This document shows, piece after piece, positions 22,910-36,859 of a stretch of DNA of 64,000 bases (position 1 is the stretch's first letter; each line of letters opens with the position of its first letter). A program made the position numbers and the translations under genes. The notes under the pieces were generated by a model that saw only the letters and a program-made list of their open reading frames with translations, did not search any database and was not told the origin of the DNA. The stretch is from Anolis sagrei (taxonomy: Eukaryota; Chordata; Lepidosauria; Squamata; Anolidae), in the NCBI RefSeq assembly GCF_037176765.1, contig NC_090022.1, forward strand, positions 174,327,617 through 174,391,616, read 5' to 3'.

Positions 22910-25900
22910 GAATAAAATAATAAATAACCTTGACTCAAATATAAGCCGAGGGGGACTTTTTCAGGCTTAAAAAAGGGCTGAAAAATTAGGCTTATACTCG
23001 AGTATATACAAGTATACTATCTATAGCCTGCATAGAATAAAACTGTAGAAATTAAATTTTAAGTAGGTATATACAGACTGTAGACAATGTAAAAGGTAAA
23101 GGTTTCCCCTGACATTAAGTCTAGTTGTGTCTGACTCTGGGGATTGGTGCTCATCTCCATTTCTAAGCCGAAGAGCCGGCGTTGTCCATAGACACCTCCA
23201 AGGTCATGTGGCCAGCATGACTGCATGGAGCGCCATTACTTTCCTGCAGTAGCAGTACCTATTGATCTACTCACATGTGCATGTTTTCAAACTAGTAGAT
23301 TGGCAGAAGCTGGGCCTAGTAGTGGGACCTCACCCCGCTCCCCGGATTCAAACCAGTAACCTTTGGCCAGCTTCTGCAGCTCAACAGTTTAACCCGCTGC
23401 GCCACCAGGGACCCCACAATGTACAAAGGTAATAATGGGTTGTTGTTGTGTGTTTTCTGGGCTATACGGCCATGTTCCAGAAGCATTCTCTCCTGATGTT
23501 TGGCCTGCATCTATGGCAGGCATCCTCAGAGGTTGTGAGACTTCACAACCTCTCACGGTGCCTGCCATAGATGCAGGCTAACTAACTCTCTAGGCTGAGT
23601 TAGTTAGCAGGAGGAACTCTGGGAAGAGTTAGCTGATAACTCAGGGGACTATCGAGGATAGATAAGTCAGAAACTCATTACTATTTCTCTGAAGTAGAGT
23701 GAGGGATTTTATTACTAGCAGCTAGATCTCTTTGATTAGCTCTGTAGGTAACTAAGTGAAGATACTTATTCTAGCAACCATCAAGCTGTAATACTTTTGT
23801 AACAAGTCAAGCGTTTTGGGCCTCTCAGAAGTAGTTAGTTGTCTGTTTTTATAAATAAATCTTTTTCTATTTAACTTTCAAAAAAAGTCTCTATCGTTCC
23901 TCAATCTATCATTAATCCTTTGTGATAATTCCAGCATCTTTAGCAGGCTAATTCTACAGTCATTCTGGGAGCTAAGGGAAGAGCAGTGTTGGCAGAAGTG
24001 GGAAAAGTTTACCTAAAAAACTCATTTTAAAATCCTAAGGCAACTTGGGTTGGTGGCAGCTTTAAACCAAAAGAAGACTGAAAGACAAGCACTGTTCACT
24101 CTTATCGTTACACATATCTATCTACATCTTGCTACCAAATTGGAGGCACAGGGAAAAGTGAATTTTGGGGGGAAGAATCATCCTGCCCAGACATATTATC
24201 AATAAGCCTCCAGCCTCGCGTCACTGGTTGTGATATTTTTCTTCTTACTGGTGTCCAGTGGTGTGATACTACTTATAGTCCTTTACAGTGGTAATCAGCT
24301 GTGGGATATATTATAGTATATACATTATTATTGGTACCAGTGGTGGCAAGAGGCGTGATGGATTTATAATAAGTTATAATACTCTAGGTGGAAAAGATGT
24401 GTGTATTCAGACACTGGCTCTCTAATACATTATGGCAGACAACAAAAGAGAAAAGTGCTGAAGAGCAGAATAGTTTTAACATGTTGGGCCAGGGTTATCC
24501 ACTCACATGTGGGATTATGAGATCCTCCTTGATGTACATAAGTTGTTCCACACCAGCAGACCTGTGGAGGGAAACACACATTAGAGACTGAACCCAGTTG
24601 CTTTGGCTCTCTTTCTCCTTCTACCCACTACTCCAACATCTGATCATCGGAAAATCCCAATTGAACATGAGTCTCAAACTACATGCATTCCACCTTTAGT
24701 TTGCTTTCTATACTCATGTATGTGTGTCATTCTGGTTAAAAACTTGCATGGAAGCTCTAAAACACTGTATCAAAATATATTTTTTCACCCTCTGTACACA
24801 AAAAGGATCTGTGTACATTCTAAGCTTTAAAGCTTCAGTCATTGGCCATGTATGCACCTGAAAATACAGTATATACTATCTCAATGTGTACCTAATGCTG
24901 CCTGGGCAGGGTTTGTTGTTCATTCATTCAGTCGTTTCCAACTCTTCATGACCTCATGGACCAGCCCACGCCAGAGCTCCCTCACCTCCCCCAGCTCCTT
25001 CAGAGTCTAGCCAGTCATTTCAAGGATCCCATCCATCCATTTTGTCCTTGGTCGGCCCCTCTTCCTTTTTCCTTCCATATTCCCCAGCATCATTGTCTTC
25101 TCTAAGCTTTCCTTTCTTCTCATGATGTGGCCAGAGTACTTCAACTTTGTCTCTACTATCCTTCCCTCCAATGAGCAGTCGGGCTTTATTTCCTGAAGTA
25201 TGGACTGGTTGGATCTTCTCGCAGTCCAAGGCACTTTCAGAACTTTCCTCCAACACCACAGTTCAAAAGCATCTTCCTTCGCTCAGTCTTCCTTATAGGT
25301 CCAACTCTCACATCCGTAGGTAACTATGTGTAATACCATTGCTTTTACTATGCGGATCTTCATTGCCAGTGTGATGTCTCTACTCTTCACCATCTTATCG
25401 AGAATGGACATTGCTCCCTTCCCAAGAAGTAAACATCTCCTGATTTCCTGGCTGCAGTCTGCATCTGCAGTAATCTTTGCACCTAGAAATACAAAGTCTG
25501 TCACTGCCTCCACGTTTTCTTCCTCTATTTTCCAGTTGTCAATCATTCTTGTTGCCATAATCTTGTTTTTTTATGTTTAGATGCAATCCAGCTTTTGTGC
25601 TTTCTTCTTTCACCTTGATTAGAAGGCTCCTCAGCCTCTCCTCGCTTTTGGCCATCAAAGTGGTGTCGTCTGCATATCTAAGATTGTTAATGTTTCTTCC
25701 AGCAATTTTCACCCCAGCCTTGCATCCGTCAAGCCCTGCAGGGTACATTATGTATAATATTTTCCTAGGTAACTGCCATTGTGCAATGAGTTTATCTATT
25801 AATGAATCACTTCCATTTCATAGATGAAGATTTGAAGCTAAGAGACAGTGACTTTGCACAAAGCCAAGATTTGAACCTGGGTCTAACAGAGTCAATTCCA

Positions 25901-28900
25901 ATACTCGTTAGAGTACAATCACTTTATACTTCAGATGAAAGGAGGGAGAAATTTGGCCTGAAGCCCTGTCTCCACAGCGTGGTAGACATATTGGAACTGA
26001 GAAAACAGCACCAGGTGCATCTTTGTTAGGGAGGAAAAGCAAAGCTACTACCAATACTTTGCTAGCTAGAAGATTCTGGACAGTGTCTCGATGCAGGCAC
26101 AAGATCCAAGTGTGTGTTTCAGACCACAAAGAATGACACAACTACTTTATATTTATAGACTGTACATAACTTTGGGATAAAGGGGCTAGAAATGTAGCCC
26201 TGCAGCACCCTGCCCACTCTGCCAAAGTCTTTACCGGAGTTCACTGAAGTCCTTACGCAAGATCTCCAGAGCTTTTTGCAGAAATTGCTGAATTGTGTTC
26301 CCCTTCTTCATCTGCACTGCGGAGAAAACACGAGTCAGTCCAGAGTGGGTTGCTCTCCCTGACATAATTTGCAAGTCAAAAACACACTCTGGTGATTCCC
26401 CAACCCATGTGAGTGTTCATATAGACATACCCTGCTTTCTCTTAGCACTTCAAGACAGTGTATAGACAGTGCCCATGTTACATGTTACAGACAAGATGGG
26501 TATGTTCTTAAGTTCAAGTTTTATGTAAGTCAGAACAGGTACATTTTTAAGTGCAACTCCAGCCACAGCCACACACACACACACATATTTTGGATAGTAT
26601 AGGGACGGGTTAAAGCTCAACTGATGATAGGCCCTTTCTATGCACCTTAGTCATTCAATTGCAGTACATGTTTTTAATGGAATTTATGTTATTACTATGT
26701 TGTTGTTTTTTATTAATCACTTCCGACTCTTTGTGACTGTAAGCGACTGACTGAATGAATAAAAAACAACATCCTAATAACATAAATTACATTAAAAACA
26801 TGTACCCAGAGTAACTGAATGACCAAAGTGCACAGAAAGGGCCCATCATCATTATGCTTTATTTGAGCATTTGTATACTTTTTATTTTAATTTCAATTTT
26901 TTTATTTGTCATAAGTCTACCAATGTTATCTTGTATTTTTTGTATTACTTTGATGTGCTTGTGTCATTGAATGTTTGCCTTTTTGTATGAAAACTGCCCT
27001 GAGTTCCCTCAGGGAGAGAGGGCAGTCTATAAATAAAGTTTATTATTGTTATTATCATCATCATCACCCCATATAGTGTTTGTTTTGCTGTCTGTGCTCC
27101 TGTTCAGAAGATTTCACCTCACTTTCTGGGGTTCGTAGTTTAGTGAGGGGCCTTAGAGCTTTTAGATACTGGTAGCTGTGGACAAGTCTACATAGGGACC
27201 ACCAAACGCAGCATTGCCCAAACATGAATCAAGGAACATGAAAGGCACTGCAGACTACTTCAACCAGAGAAATCAGCCATAGCAGAGCACCTGATGAACC
27301 AGCCTGGACACAGCATATTATTTGAGAACACAGAAATGCTGGGCCACTCCAACAACCACCATGTCAGACTACACAGAGAAGCCATTGAAATCCACAAGCA
27401 TGTGGACAATTTCAACAGAAAGGAAGAGGCCATAAAAATGAACAAAATCTGGCTACCAGCATTAAAAAAACTCTAAAATGACAACAGCAAAACAGCAGAG
27501 AGGAAACAACCAGGCACATCTTAACACCTCTCAACAAAAGATTCCCCCAGGCTCAGCCAGGCCTTCAAATGCTAATCAAGGTGGTCAGTTGAAACATTCA
27601 CACCTAGCTCCAGCAGAGAAGAGCTCTTTGCCCCACCCCAGCCATTCCACAGATATATAAACCCATTGTCCTAATTCCAACAGACCTCACTACCTCTGAG
27701 GATGCTTGCCATAGATGCAGGCGAAACGTCAGGAGAAATACCTCTAGAACATGGCCATATAGCCCGAAAAACCCACAAGAACCTAAAATTTATTATTATT
27801 TATAATTAGTGTAATGGCTGACTCCTAACATCCTCCAGACCCAACTACTTGCTTCTTTTCCTAAACTGTGATAACATTGGCAAGGAGCAAATCTCACCTT
27901 GACAGTTCGGCGGTGGCCAGAGCCATCCCAGTAGCTGAAGGTAATTTCAATTTCTTCACCTAGCCAGAGATGGGAAGGAAAATAAATTTTAAAAAAACCC
28001 TGAGGAGAGAACCAAGCCTGATGAGCTCTGGTAACTCCCTATAAGGATTGTCCTCCTGCCCGCGACTCCCTGCCACAGAAGCATTGTGTTCCTCCACTCA
28101 CTCTTAATTTTCTCCTGTTTGCCCTCCCACTCCTGGCGCAGCTCTTCTCGCAGGCGGTTTTCTTCTTCCTGAAAATTAGGAGGAAAAGGGGCAACAACTC
28201 ATTAGTTTGTGCTGCAAGAAGGACTCATCCAAAGGGTGAAAACAGACCAAAGTGCCTTAGAAGATGAAATTGGGCAAGGAACTGGGTACTTTCACAGGCA
28301 CCATTTATATAGCACAGTATGACCCCTGTATTTATAAGAGCTACATTCCCAGACTTTTTGTGGATACATGAAACTGCAGTTAATTGCAAACTCTATTGAA
28401 ATGAAGGACTTCTTGCCCAAGAATACTAAAGAGCCACATTGGAGGACTTTAAAAAGCCTAAAAAGGCCAGATTTTGTGAGAAGTGGATAAATGAGACTGC
28501 AGGTTACTGTCTTGCAAATATGGCAATCATAGTATACTTGTATTTTTACACCTCTCTTTCCTTTAATTCATTAATAATTACCCGTATATTCCGGCATATA
28601 AGACGACTGGGTGAATAAGATGAACCCCAACTTTTCCAGTTAAAATATAGAGTTTGGAATATACTCACTGTATAAGACTACCCCTTTTCCAACATACAAC
28701 AAATAAAAAATTTAAAAGCATCAGATTTGATTTCAATATGGTAATTTTCCTATTACTGTACCTCCTTCTCTGCCTCTCAGATCTCGCACATGCGCACCTG
28801 CACTACTTCACTGCAGGAGTGAGATCTGAGAGGCAGAAGAAGAGGTACGGTAATAGGATATAAGGGCGGGCCAGAAAGTAAAAACTGTTGTGTTTTTCTG

Positions 28901-30527
28901 GGCCCAGAGCCACTCTATCTCTTTTTTCCATACTCCGGGCGCCCCAGACGCCTGCAGCTTGCTCCGCCCTTCACTTACACTTTCCCGGTGAGGCGCCCCT
29001 TCACCTCACCATCGGGACCGCATTAAGTCCACGAATCCTGATGAATGGATTTGTTTCTACCGTACTTGTGCAGCGTAGCCCTTAACACTTTCATACAGTC
29101 ATTGCATACGGTGGGGACGAGGCCACTGCCATTTTTGAGCTCCCCCCACAATATGCAGCAACCAATCCAGATTGGAAGTTTCAGCACCCACTCTATAAGA
29201 CGACTCCCGGCATATAAGACTACTCCCACATATAAGATGACTCCCATGCATAAGGCTACTCCAGCGTATAAGACGACTCCAGCATATAAGACAACTCCCA
29301 TGCATAAGACTACTCCCACATATAAGACTACTCCCACATATAATCATAGAATCATAGAATCACAGAGTTGGAAGAGAACTCATGGGCCATCCAGTCCAAC
29401 CCCCTGCCAAGAAGCAGGAATATTGCATTCAAATCACCCCTGACAGATGGCCATCCAGCCTCTGTTTAAAAGCTTCCAAAGAAGGAGCCACCACCACGCT
29501 CGGGGCAGAGTTCCATTGCTGAACGGCTCTCACAGTCAGGAAGTTCTTCCTCATGTTCAGATGGAATTTAAGACCCCTGACTTTTGAGAAGATTTTCTAG
29601 GGTTAAAAAGTAGTCTTATACGCCAGAATATATGGTACGTTTATATCCCTCTTGGTCGCTTCTGGAGCTGATACCAAATGAGAGACTGGGCAACTTGGAA
29701 GGCGCTGAACAGGCTGCGCTCTGGTACCACGGGATGCAGAGCCAACCTTAAAAAATGGGGCTACAAAGTGGAGTCCACAACATGCGAGTGTGGAGAAGAG
29801 CAAAATACAGACCACCTATTACAATGCAGTCTGAGCCCTGCCACATGCACAATGGAGGATCTTCTAAAGCAGGGGATGTGGCCCTCCAAGGTCATTTACC
29901 CGGCCCTCACTCAGCATCAACCTAAGTCTGAAGTGACTTGAAAGCACACAACAACAACAATCCTATCTCATCAGCCAAAAGCAGGCCCACACTTCCCATT
30001 GAAATACTAATAATTTTATATTTGCTAAAATTGTTCTTAATTTTAATTATTGTAAATTATTTCTTTATTGAAATTAAGTGTTTTTTTGCACTACAAATAA
30101 GATATGTGCAGTGTGCATAGGAATTCATTCATAGTTTTGTTTCTTCAAATTATAATCCGGTCCTTCAACAGTTTGAGGGACTGTGAACTGCCCCTCTGTT
30201 TAAAAAGTTTGAGGATCCCTGTTCTAAACCAACACCAGAGGCACTCCAAGTGGCCAGCTATTAGTCAATGGATGTTTAATATAATGCCAAGTTTTAAAAC
30301 TTTGTGCTTTTTAAATACGTTACAACTGTACCTTCGGTTCGCTATTGATAAGATAAAGTCTGGTGCATGAGGCTCTTTTCTCTATCACTTTATCCTCACA
30401 ATAATTGAGTCAAGAGCATCAGGCTAAGACAATGTGACTAGTCCAAGGTCACTCAAGGAGTTTCAGACCTAAATGGGGACTAGGACCTGTACTTCCCTAG
30501 TCCCAATCCAATACATGAAAGTGGCTT

Positions 30528-30569
<42 letters not shown>

Positions 30570-33500
30570 CCTTTATTTGTACCCCGCTACCATCTCCCGG
30601 AGGACTCGGTGCAGCTTACAAGAGGCCAAGCCCAAATACATCAGTAAAAACAACAACAACAATACAGCAAAATAAACTCAAAAACAAAGCAATAAACATT
30701 AACAACACACCATGACGCAATCAAAATCTATGGCAAGGCCAAATGTAATAATTAAAATTAAAATATGCTGGGCATTACCGGGTAAAAAGGGTTGGTGTTT
30801 GGAGGGGGATGGACATGCAGATATCCTGGATCTCTGATAAAATGTGTTTGGGGACATAATGATTGGAGTTTCCTTATTCTGGGAAGGCACACTGAAACAA
30901 TCATGTTTTCAAGCTCCTCCAAAAAATTGCCAGCATTGGGGCTTGCCTGATGTCTTTAGGGAGAGAGTTCCAGAGTGGAGGGGCCACCACCGAGAAGGCC
31001 CTGTCCCTCATCCCCACCAATCGCGCTTGTGATGCGAGTAGGGCTTCTCCAGATGATCGAAGAGATTGTGTGGGTTCATAAACAGAGATGCGGTCTCGCT
31101 TTCAAAGGAAGGCATGTAAGCACCTTACCTCACGGTCACGATCAGGCAGGAAACTAGTGTCCACGTCTGGGTTCTTCCCCAGTTTCTTCTTCTTGGGAGG
31201 GAGCTCTAGGGAGAATGAGGATATATGAATGAATAGGAACCTATTTTCAGAATCCCACTGCTTCAACCCAATAGCCCGTCCCATCTGTTTTCTGTGGTCC
31301 TACTTGCCATCATTATTCCAGACCTACTGAGGTGTTCTCCACTGCAAAAGTGCTGTTCCTCTCACCTTCCTGCTCCAGCTCGACTTCGTCCTCCTCCTCC
31401 TCAGCTCCATCCTCTTCCTCTTCTTCATCCAAAGTGAAGGATAAGCTTGAGATCTTACGTTTCTGTTCCTGCTTGCGCTCTCGCTCCCGCATCCGCTCCA
31501 GCTTCCTGTAAGGCCCAAAGCACAATCCTCTCTGAGAAATGTGGGAAGAGGGTGTGAATTTTGGTGGGATCTTTGAGAAAGGTAGGGAGCTGAGAAACAT
31601 TAGGAGTAGGCACCCTCAAACTCTGGCCCTCCAGCTGTTTGGGCTTCCAGCTACCATTCAATAAGCTGGCTCAGGCTTCTGGAAGGCCAAAAAGGTGGAG
31701 AGACTGAGTTTGTGGATGCCTGATTAAAAGAATGCTAGAGGGAAGGAGTCAATGTAGTGTAATAGTTTCAGTGTTGGACTACAATTTTGAAGACCAGGGT
31801 TTGAGTCCCCACCCCGCCATGAAACTCACTGTATGAATTTGGGCAAGTCACATTCTCTTGACCTCAGGGAAAGGCAAGGCCAAACCCCCTCTGAACAAAT
31901 CTTGTTGAGAAAGTTCCATGCAAGTTAATTGTGTGTTGCTTGAAGGAATACAGAAATCAGTCTGTATGAAATGTGCACTTCCAACTAACAGCTTACATCA
32001 GAGAAGGGAAATCTCAGGCTCTAGGGTCAAATTCAACCCTTTTGGAGCCTCAATCATAGTTTTTTTTACCCACAACGCAATCACAGAGCGGTTTCCCAAC
32101 TTTTGTGTTGTTACCCATTTTAAAAGGCTGAAACATCTCTCGTAAAGCTTTCACAAAGATCTAAAAGAAAATATGGTACAATATTTGGATCTCTCCCTCT
32201 TTCATTTGGTCCCTCACTACTAGGATGTATCTGCTCCCCCCCCCCCCCCCAAATCTCATCAGTCTTACATTCTTACTGCTGTCCTACATTCATAACCAGT
32301 TACTGTATATACTCAAGTATAAGCTGAGCTTTTCAGCCCTTTTTTAAGGCTGAAAAAGCCCCATCGGTTTATACTCAAGTCAAAGTTATTTATTATTTTA
32401 CTGTTATTACTGTTATTATTATTATGACATTTACATTATATAACTCCATTATTATTATTATTATTATTATTACATTTATTATTTTACTCTATGTATTGTT
32501 ATTGTGCAGGTACAACTGTACCAGGAGCTATTTTGTTTGCTTTGCATTGAATGTTTGTTGTAGTCCTGAGTTTCAGGGGCTCTGCAGATAGGTGGCTTCT
32601 TTTGGCTGCAATCATAGGGCAAGCCACCTGTCAATTATAGTTAGGTTCCCTGGTCCCGCCCCCTTTTTGGGTTTTTGGAGGGAATAGGAGCCAATTTGGG
32701 TTCAGTCTACACAGAGAAGCTTTTCATGCAGGACATAATACCAAGAGCTCCTGTAGAAAGCTTCGTCTTCTACGGCTTGGCCGGGGAGATATACAGCCCA
32801 CAGCTTGGCCGGGGTTGTACAGCCCTACAGCTCCTTTGCTGAAGGACTTCAGCCAGCCATCACCGAAACCTGAACTCCTTTTTCCTCTGAAAGTCTACAA
32901 AGCTCTGCTTGGTAAAGGTTTCTCGAGGAAGCCAGAAGCAGTTGGTACCGGGTGTAGGGGCTCCACGCCAACAGAGGCAAAGACAGACTGCCCAGATTAG
33001 AAGTTAAGGATTTCCCCATTAGTTAAAATACCAGTCATGAAGATAGTGCCTGTTTCCTGTGGACAAGATTGAAAGAGCCTATAGACCGTTAAGAAAGCCT
33101 TAAAGTACCTGTTTGTTTTCATTAATAAAGAACTTTGTTGAACCTTTAAGCAATCTAAAGACTCTGTTTTAAGGAAATCCAAAGGCCTTTAATCTGAGGC
33201 AGCCCCGGCGTCCCGTTGGGCACACAGAATTTATGTCCTGTCTACAGTCTGATGCACAGGCCCAGCGTGCGACAGCACAGTTATTATTACATTTATTATT
33301 TTACTTTTTTATTATTGTTATTATCGCATTGTTTTACTCTACTTATTATTATTAGAAGGATACGTAAGCACATTTACATTGAAGAAGGTTAGAATAATGG
33401 TTTAATCAGACTTGGACAGTCTTATCTTAAATTAGTTTAAAGTAAATATTCAAAAACATTTTAACTTACTGATGCCTCAATTAATGCAATTTTATTGGTA

Positions 33501-36500
33501 TCTATTTTTATTTTGAAATTTACCAACAGCTGCTGTTGCATTTCCTTAGGCTTATACTTGAGTCAATAGGTTTTCCCAGTTTTTTGTGATAAAATTGGGT
33601 GCCTCGGCTTATATTCGTGTCAGCTTATACTTGAGTTAATACGATAAGTAATCCAGTTCTTATCTATCATTCCATCTTCAATAAATACAGAATAAATTTC
33701 TTATCTTAGGGCTCTTCTACACTACCATATCATCCAGAATATCAAGACAGATAATCCACATTATCTGCTTTGAACTGGATTATCTGAGTCTACACTGCCA
33801 GATAATCCAGTTCAAATCAGATAATCTGAATTTTATACATCTGTGTAGAAGGGGCCTTTAGCTACCTAGAATACATACAAGTCCATCCAACAACTCACAG
33901 CTGCAGCTCTTTGGACTGTTCTTTTTTTGCCAGCTGCTTCTCCCGTTCCTTTACAAGCGCTTCTTGCTTGGCCTTCATGTCATTCAGGGTCACCAGGCCT
34001 GTACACAGGTAAGGCAACAGACTTTTTAGGTTTGAGTGTATAGCAAATGGAATCAATATAGCCAAAATGGGGTTAGGAAGAAGAACATTGGGTTCATTTT
34101 TTAATAGTACACAGATACACTTACCCACTGTGCTGGACTTCAGTTCTGCTTCCACTGCATCGTAATGGGCAGAGAATTTCTTGTCGATGTTTGATTTCAT
34201 GATGTTTTCCTGCCATGGGGAAAGTACAGTTCGCATTTGCTACAAAAATAGAGAAGCTCCATGACCTCCCAATTCCTAAACCAAACTTCTTGGATCAAAC
34301 TCAAAGCCTAGAGGAGTTCCTGTTATGCACCACAACTTCCAGAATCTCATAACCTAATGGTTATGATTAGTAGAGGATTCCGGGGGATATCCTCCACCTC
34401 AAAAGTAAATGACTTCAAGCTCTGGATAAATCTCCAGAAATCTACTATTGTCCCAAGGAGAGGAGAAGTAAAAGGCAATGTGATGGGGGGGGGGGGGGGT
34501 GACAGCTACCTAACAAAACCTGGCCTGACACCAGTAGGCTAAATCTGACTGTTAGCTATAACTAGAGCAAACTCACTGAATCAATGGGAAATTATACACA
34601 TATAAGAATAACAACACTTGGTCACTGAATCGGTGTAGCCACTGAGTCAAGTGCTCTCCTCTATTTCAGTGACAAAAATAATCACTCATACTCTATGGTA
34701 GAGGTCCTCAAACTTTTTAAACAGAGGGCCAGGTCACAGTTCCTCAAACTGTTGGAGGGTCGGATTATAATTTTAAAAAAAAAAGAATGAATTCCTATAC
34801 ACACTGCACATATTTTATTTGTAGTGAAAAAAACACTTAAATGCAATACAATAATTGAACTGAAGAACAATTTAAACAAATATAAACTTATTAGTATTTC
34901 AAGGGGAAGTGTGGGCCTGCTTTTGGCTGATGAGATAGGATTGTTGTTGTTGTGTGCTTTCAAGTCGTTTCAGAGTTAGGTTGACACTGAGCGAGGGCCG
35001 GGTAAATGACCTTGGGGTGCCGTATCCAGCCCTCGAGCCTTAGTTTGAGGACCCCTGCTCTAGGGAAAGGATCCAACACTGCTATCCTAATGGAACAGCT
35101 TCCAACAGCAGAACCTGGAAGGGTTCACTTCTCTTTTTAGCTCCTCACAATCACTTTTGCACCTTCAAAGCTAACTCCAAAAAGGTAAAAGGCTTGGGTG
35201 AAGTTTTTGGGTAGCCCAGTAGGCTGCAGGGACATGTAGAAAGGAAGATAAAGAATATTATTTCCATAGAAGACGCCTGCTAGAATGAGGTAGCTTGCAA
35301 GGTGTGACCCCCAGGCTGCACACAACCCACGGGCTATTTTTGTGGAGCCTCTCTGTTCCTCAAGTTCCATATTTTTAAAATTTCCTCAAGGTCATCTAAG
35401 GAGCACCGGAGGCTCTTCTGTCATTTAGGAGAAAGATAATTCTGAAATGATGGGAAAATGCCTCCAGGAGGTCTTTCAAGGCAGTTGGGGGTATTTTTTC
35501 ATTTTCCAAGAACTGCTACCTTTATCCCAACTACATTAGACTTTACCGCACACTTCAATCTAAAGGTCTTGGCCAAAATACATATTTTCTGCCCAAACAT
35601 TTTCATTTTTTTTTAAAAAAAAAGATATATCACCTTTCCATTAAGAAAATAATAAATTCAGCTGGAGAAACACATATTCCACAGCTTGGGTGTCCTCCTA
35701 GGTTCAGCGCTGACGCTTGAAGCTCAGGTGTCGGTGGTGGCTGGGAGGGCATTCGCACAATTGAAACTCGTGCACCAGCTGCAACCGTACCTCGTGAAAT
35801 TGGATTTGGCCACAGTGGTCCATGCCTTAGTTACCTCTAGGTTGGACTATTGCAATGCTCTCTACATGGAGCTGCCCTTGAAGACGGCCCGGAAACTCCA
35901 ACTGGTCCAATAGGCGGCAGCCAGACTATTAACTGGAGCGAATTACAGAGAGTGGTCAACCCTCCTGTTTAAGGAACTCCACTGGCTGCCGTTTATCTAT
36001 CGGGCAAAATTCAAGGTGCAGGTCTTGACTTACAAAGCCCTGAACGGTTTGGGACTTTCCTACCTGCATGACCGTATTTCTATCTACGAACCCACGCGAT
36101 CCCTTCGATCCTCCGGAGAGGCCCTTCTTTCGCTCCCACCCGCATCACAAGTGCAACTTGCAGGGACGAGAGAGAGGGCCTTCTCTGTGGTGGCCCCCTG
36201 GCTCTGGAACTCACTCCCCAGAGACATTAGACAATACCCCACACTGGCAATCTTTAGGAGGAATTTGAAAACCTGGTTATTCCAATGTGCCTTCAGTGAT
36301 TGAATGTAAGATTCTCCCTGACCACACTTTGCACAAAATGTCCTTAGATGCACCTTATTTTAAGGGTTGTGCGATGAAATCCTTCCTCATTCTTGGAGCC
36401 TCCTCCTTATAAGTTACACTGTCTTATCTCCCAGTGTTTTTAATTTTTTAAAATAATTTTATCCATGCATCTGGCCCTGCCTAGTGAAATTCCCTGTGTT

Positions 36501-36822
36501 TTTAATGTTTGATTTTACATTGTTGTGTTGTATATTGTTTCAATTTTGCATTTTATGTATTTTGCTCATTTTATTGTGTTTTGTGTTATATTGCTTGTAT
36601 TGTATCGATGGCCGTGTCCTCATGTAAGCCGCACCGAGTCCACCTGGGGGAGATGGAGCGGGGTATAAATAAAGTTTTCTTTTATTATTATTATATTCAA
36701 GAATTCACACAGCTACACAGGTGATGTTGCTCAAAGGAATTTCACTACTTTGATCAAAAGTCACATTCCACGAGAAAGGTACATTGGCCATAGTGAGAAG
36801 CTATTATAACAAATTGGAGAGA

Positions 36823-36859
<37 letters not shown>

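Noticed and set aside
22738-22925. Regular AT-rich repeats that could look like a CRISPR-type array
   Set aside because: The units vary in length with no spacer pattern, and this is vertebrate DNA; it is a minisatellite inside a DNA element.
29023-29443. Repetitive frames rich in Gly-Val-Val or Thr-Pro-Thr-Tyr-Lys
   Set aside because: They are translations of the TATAAGAC tandem array and not a repeat protein.
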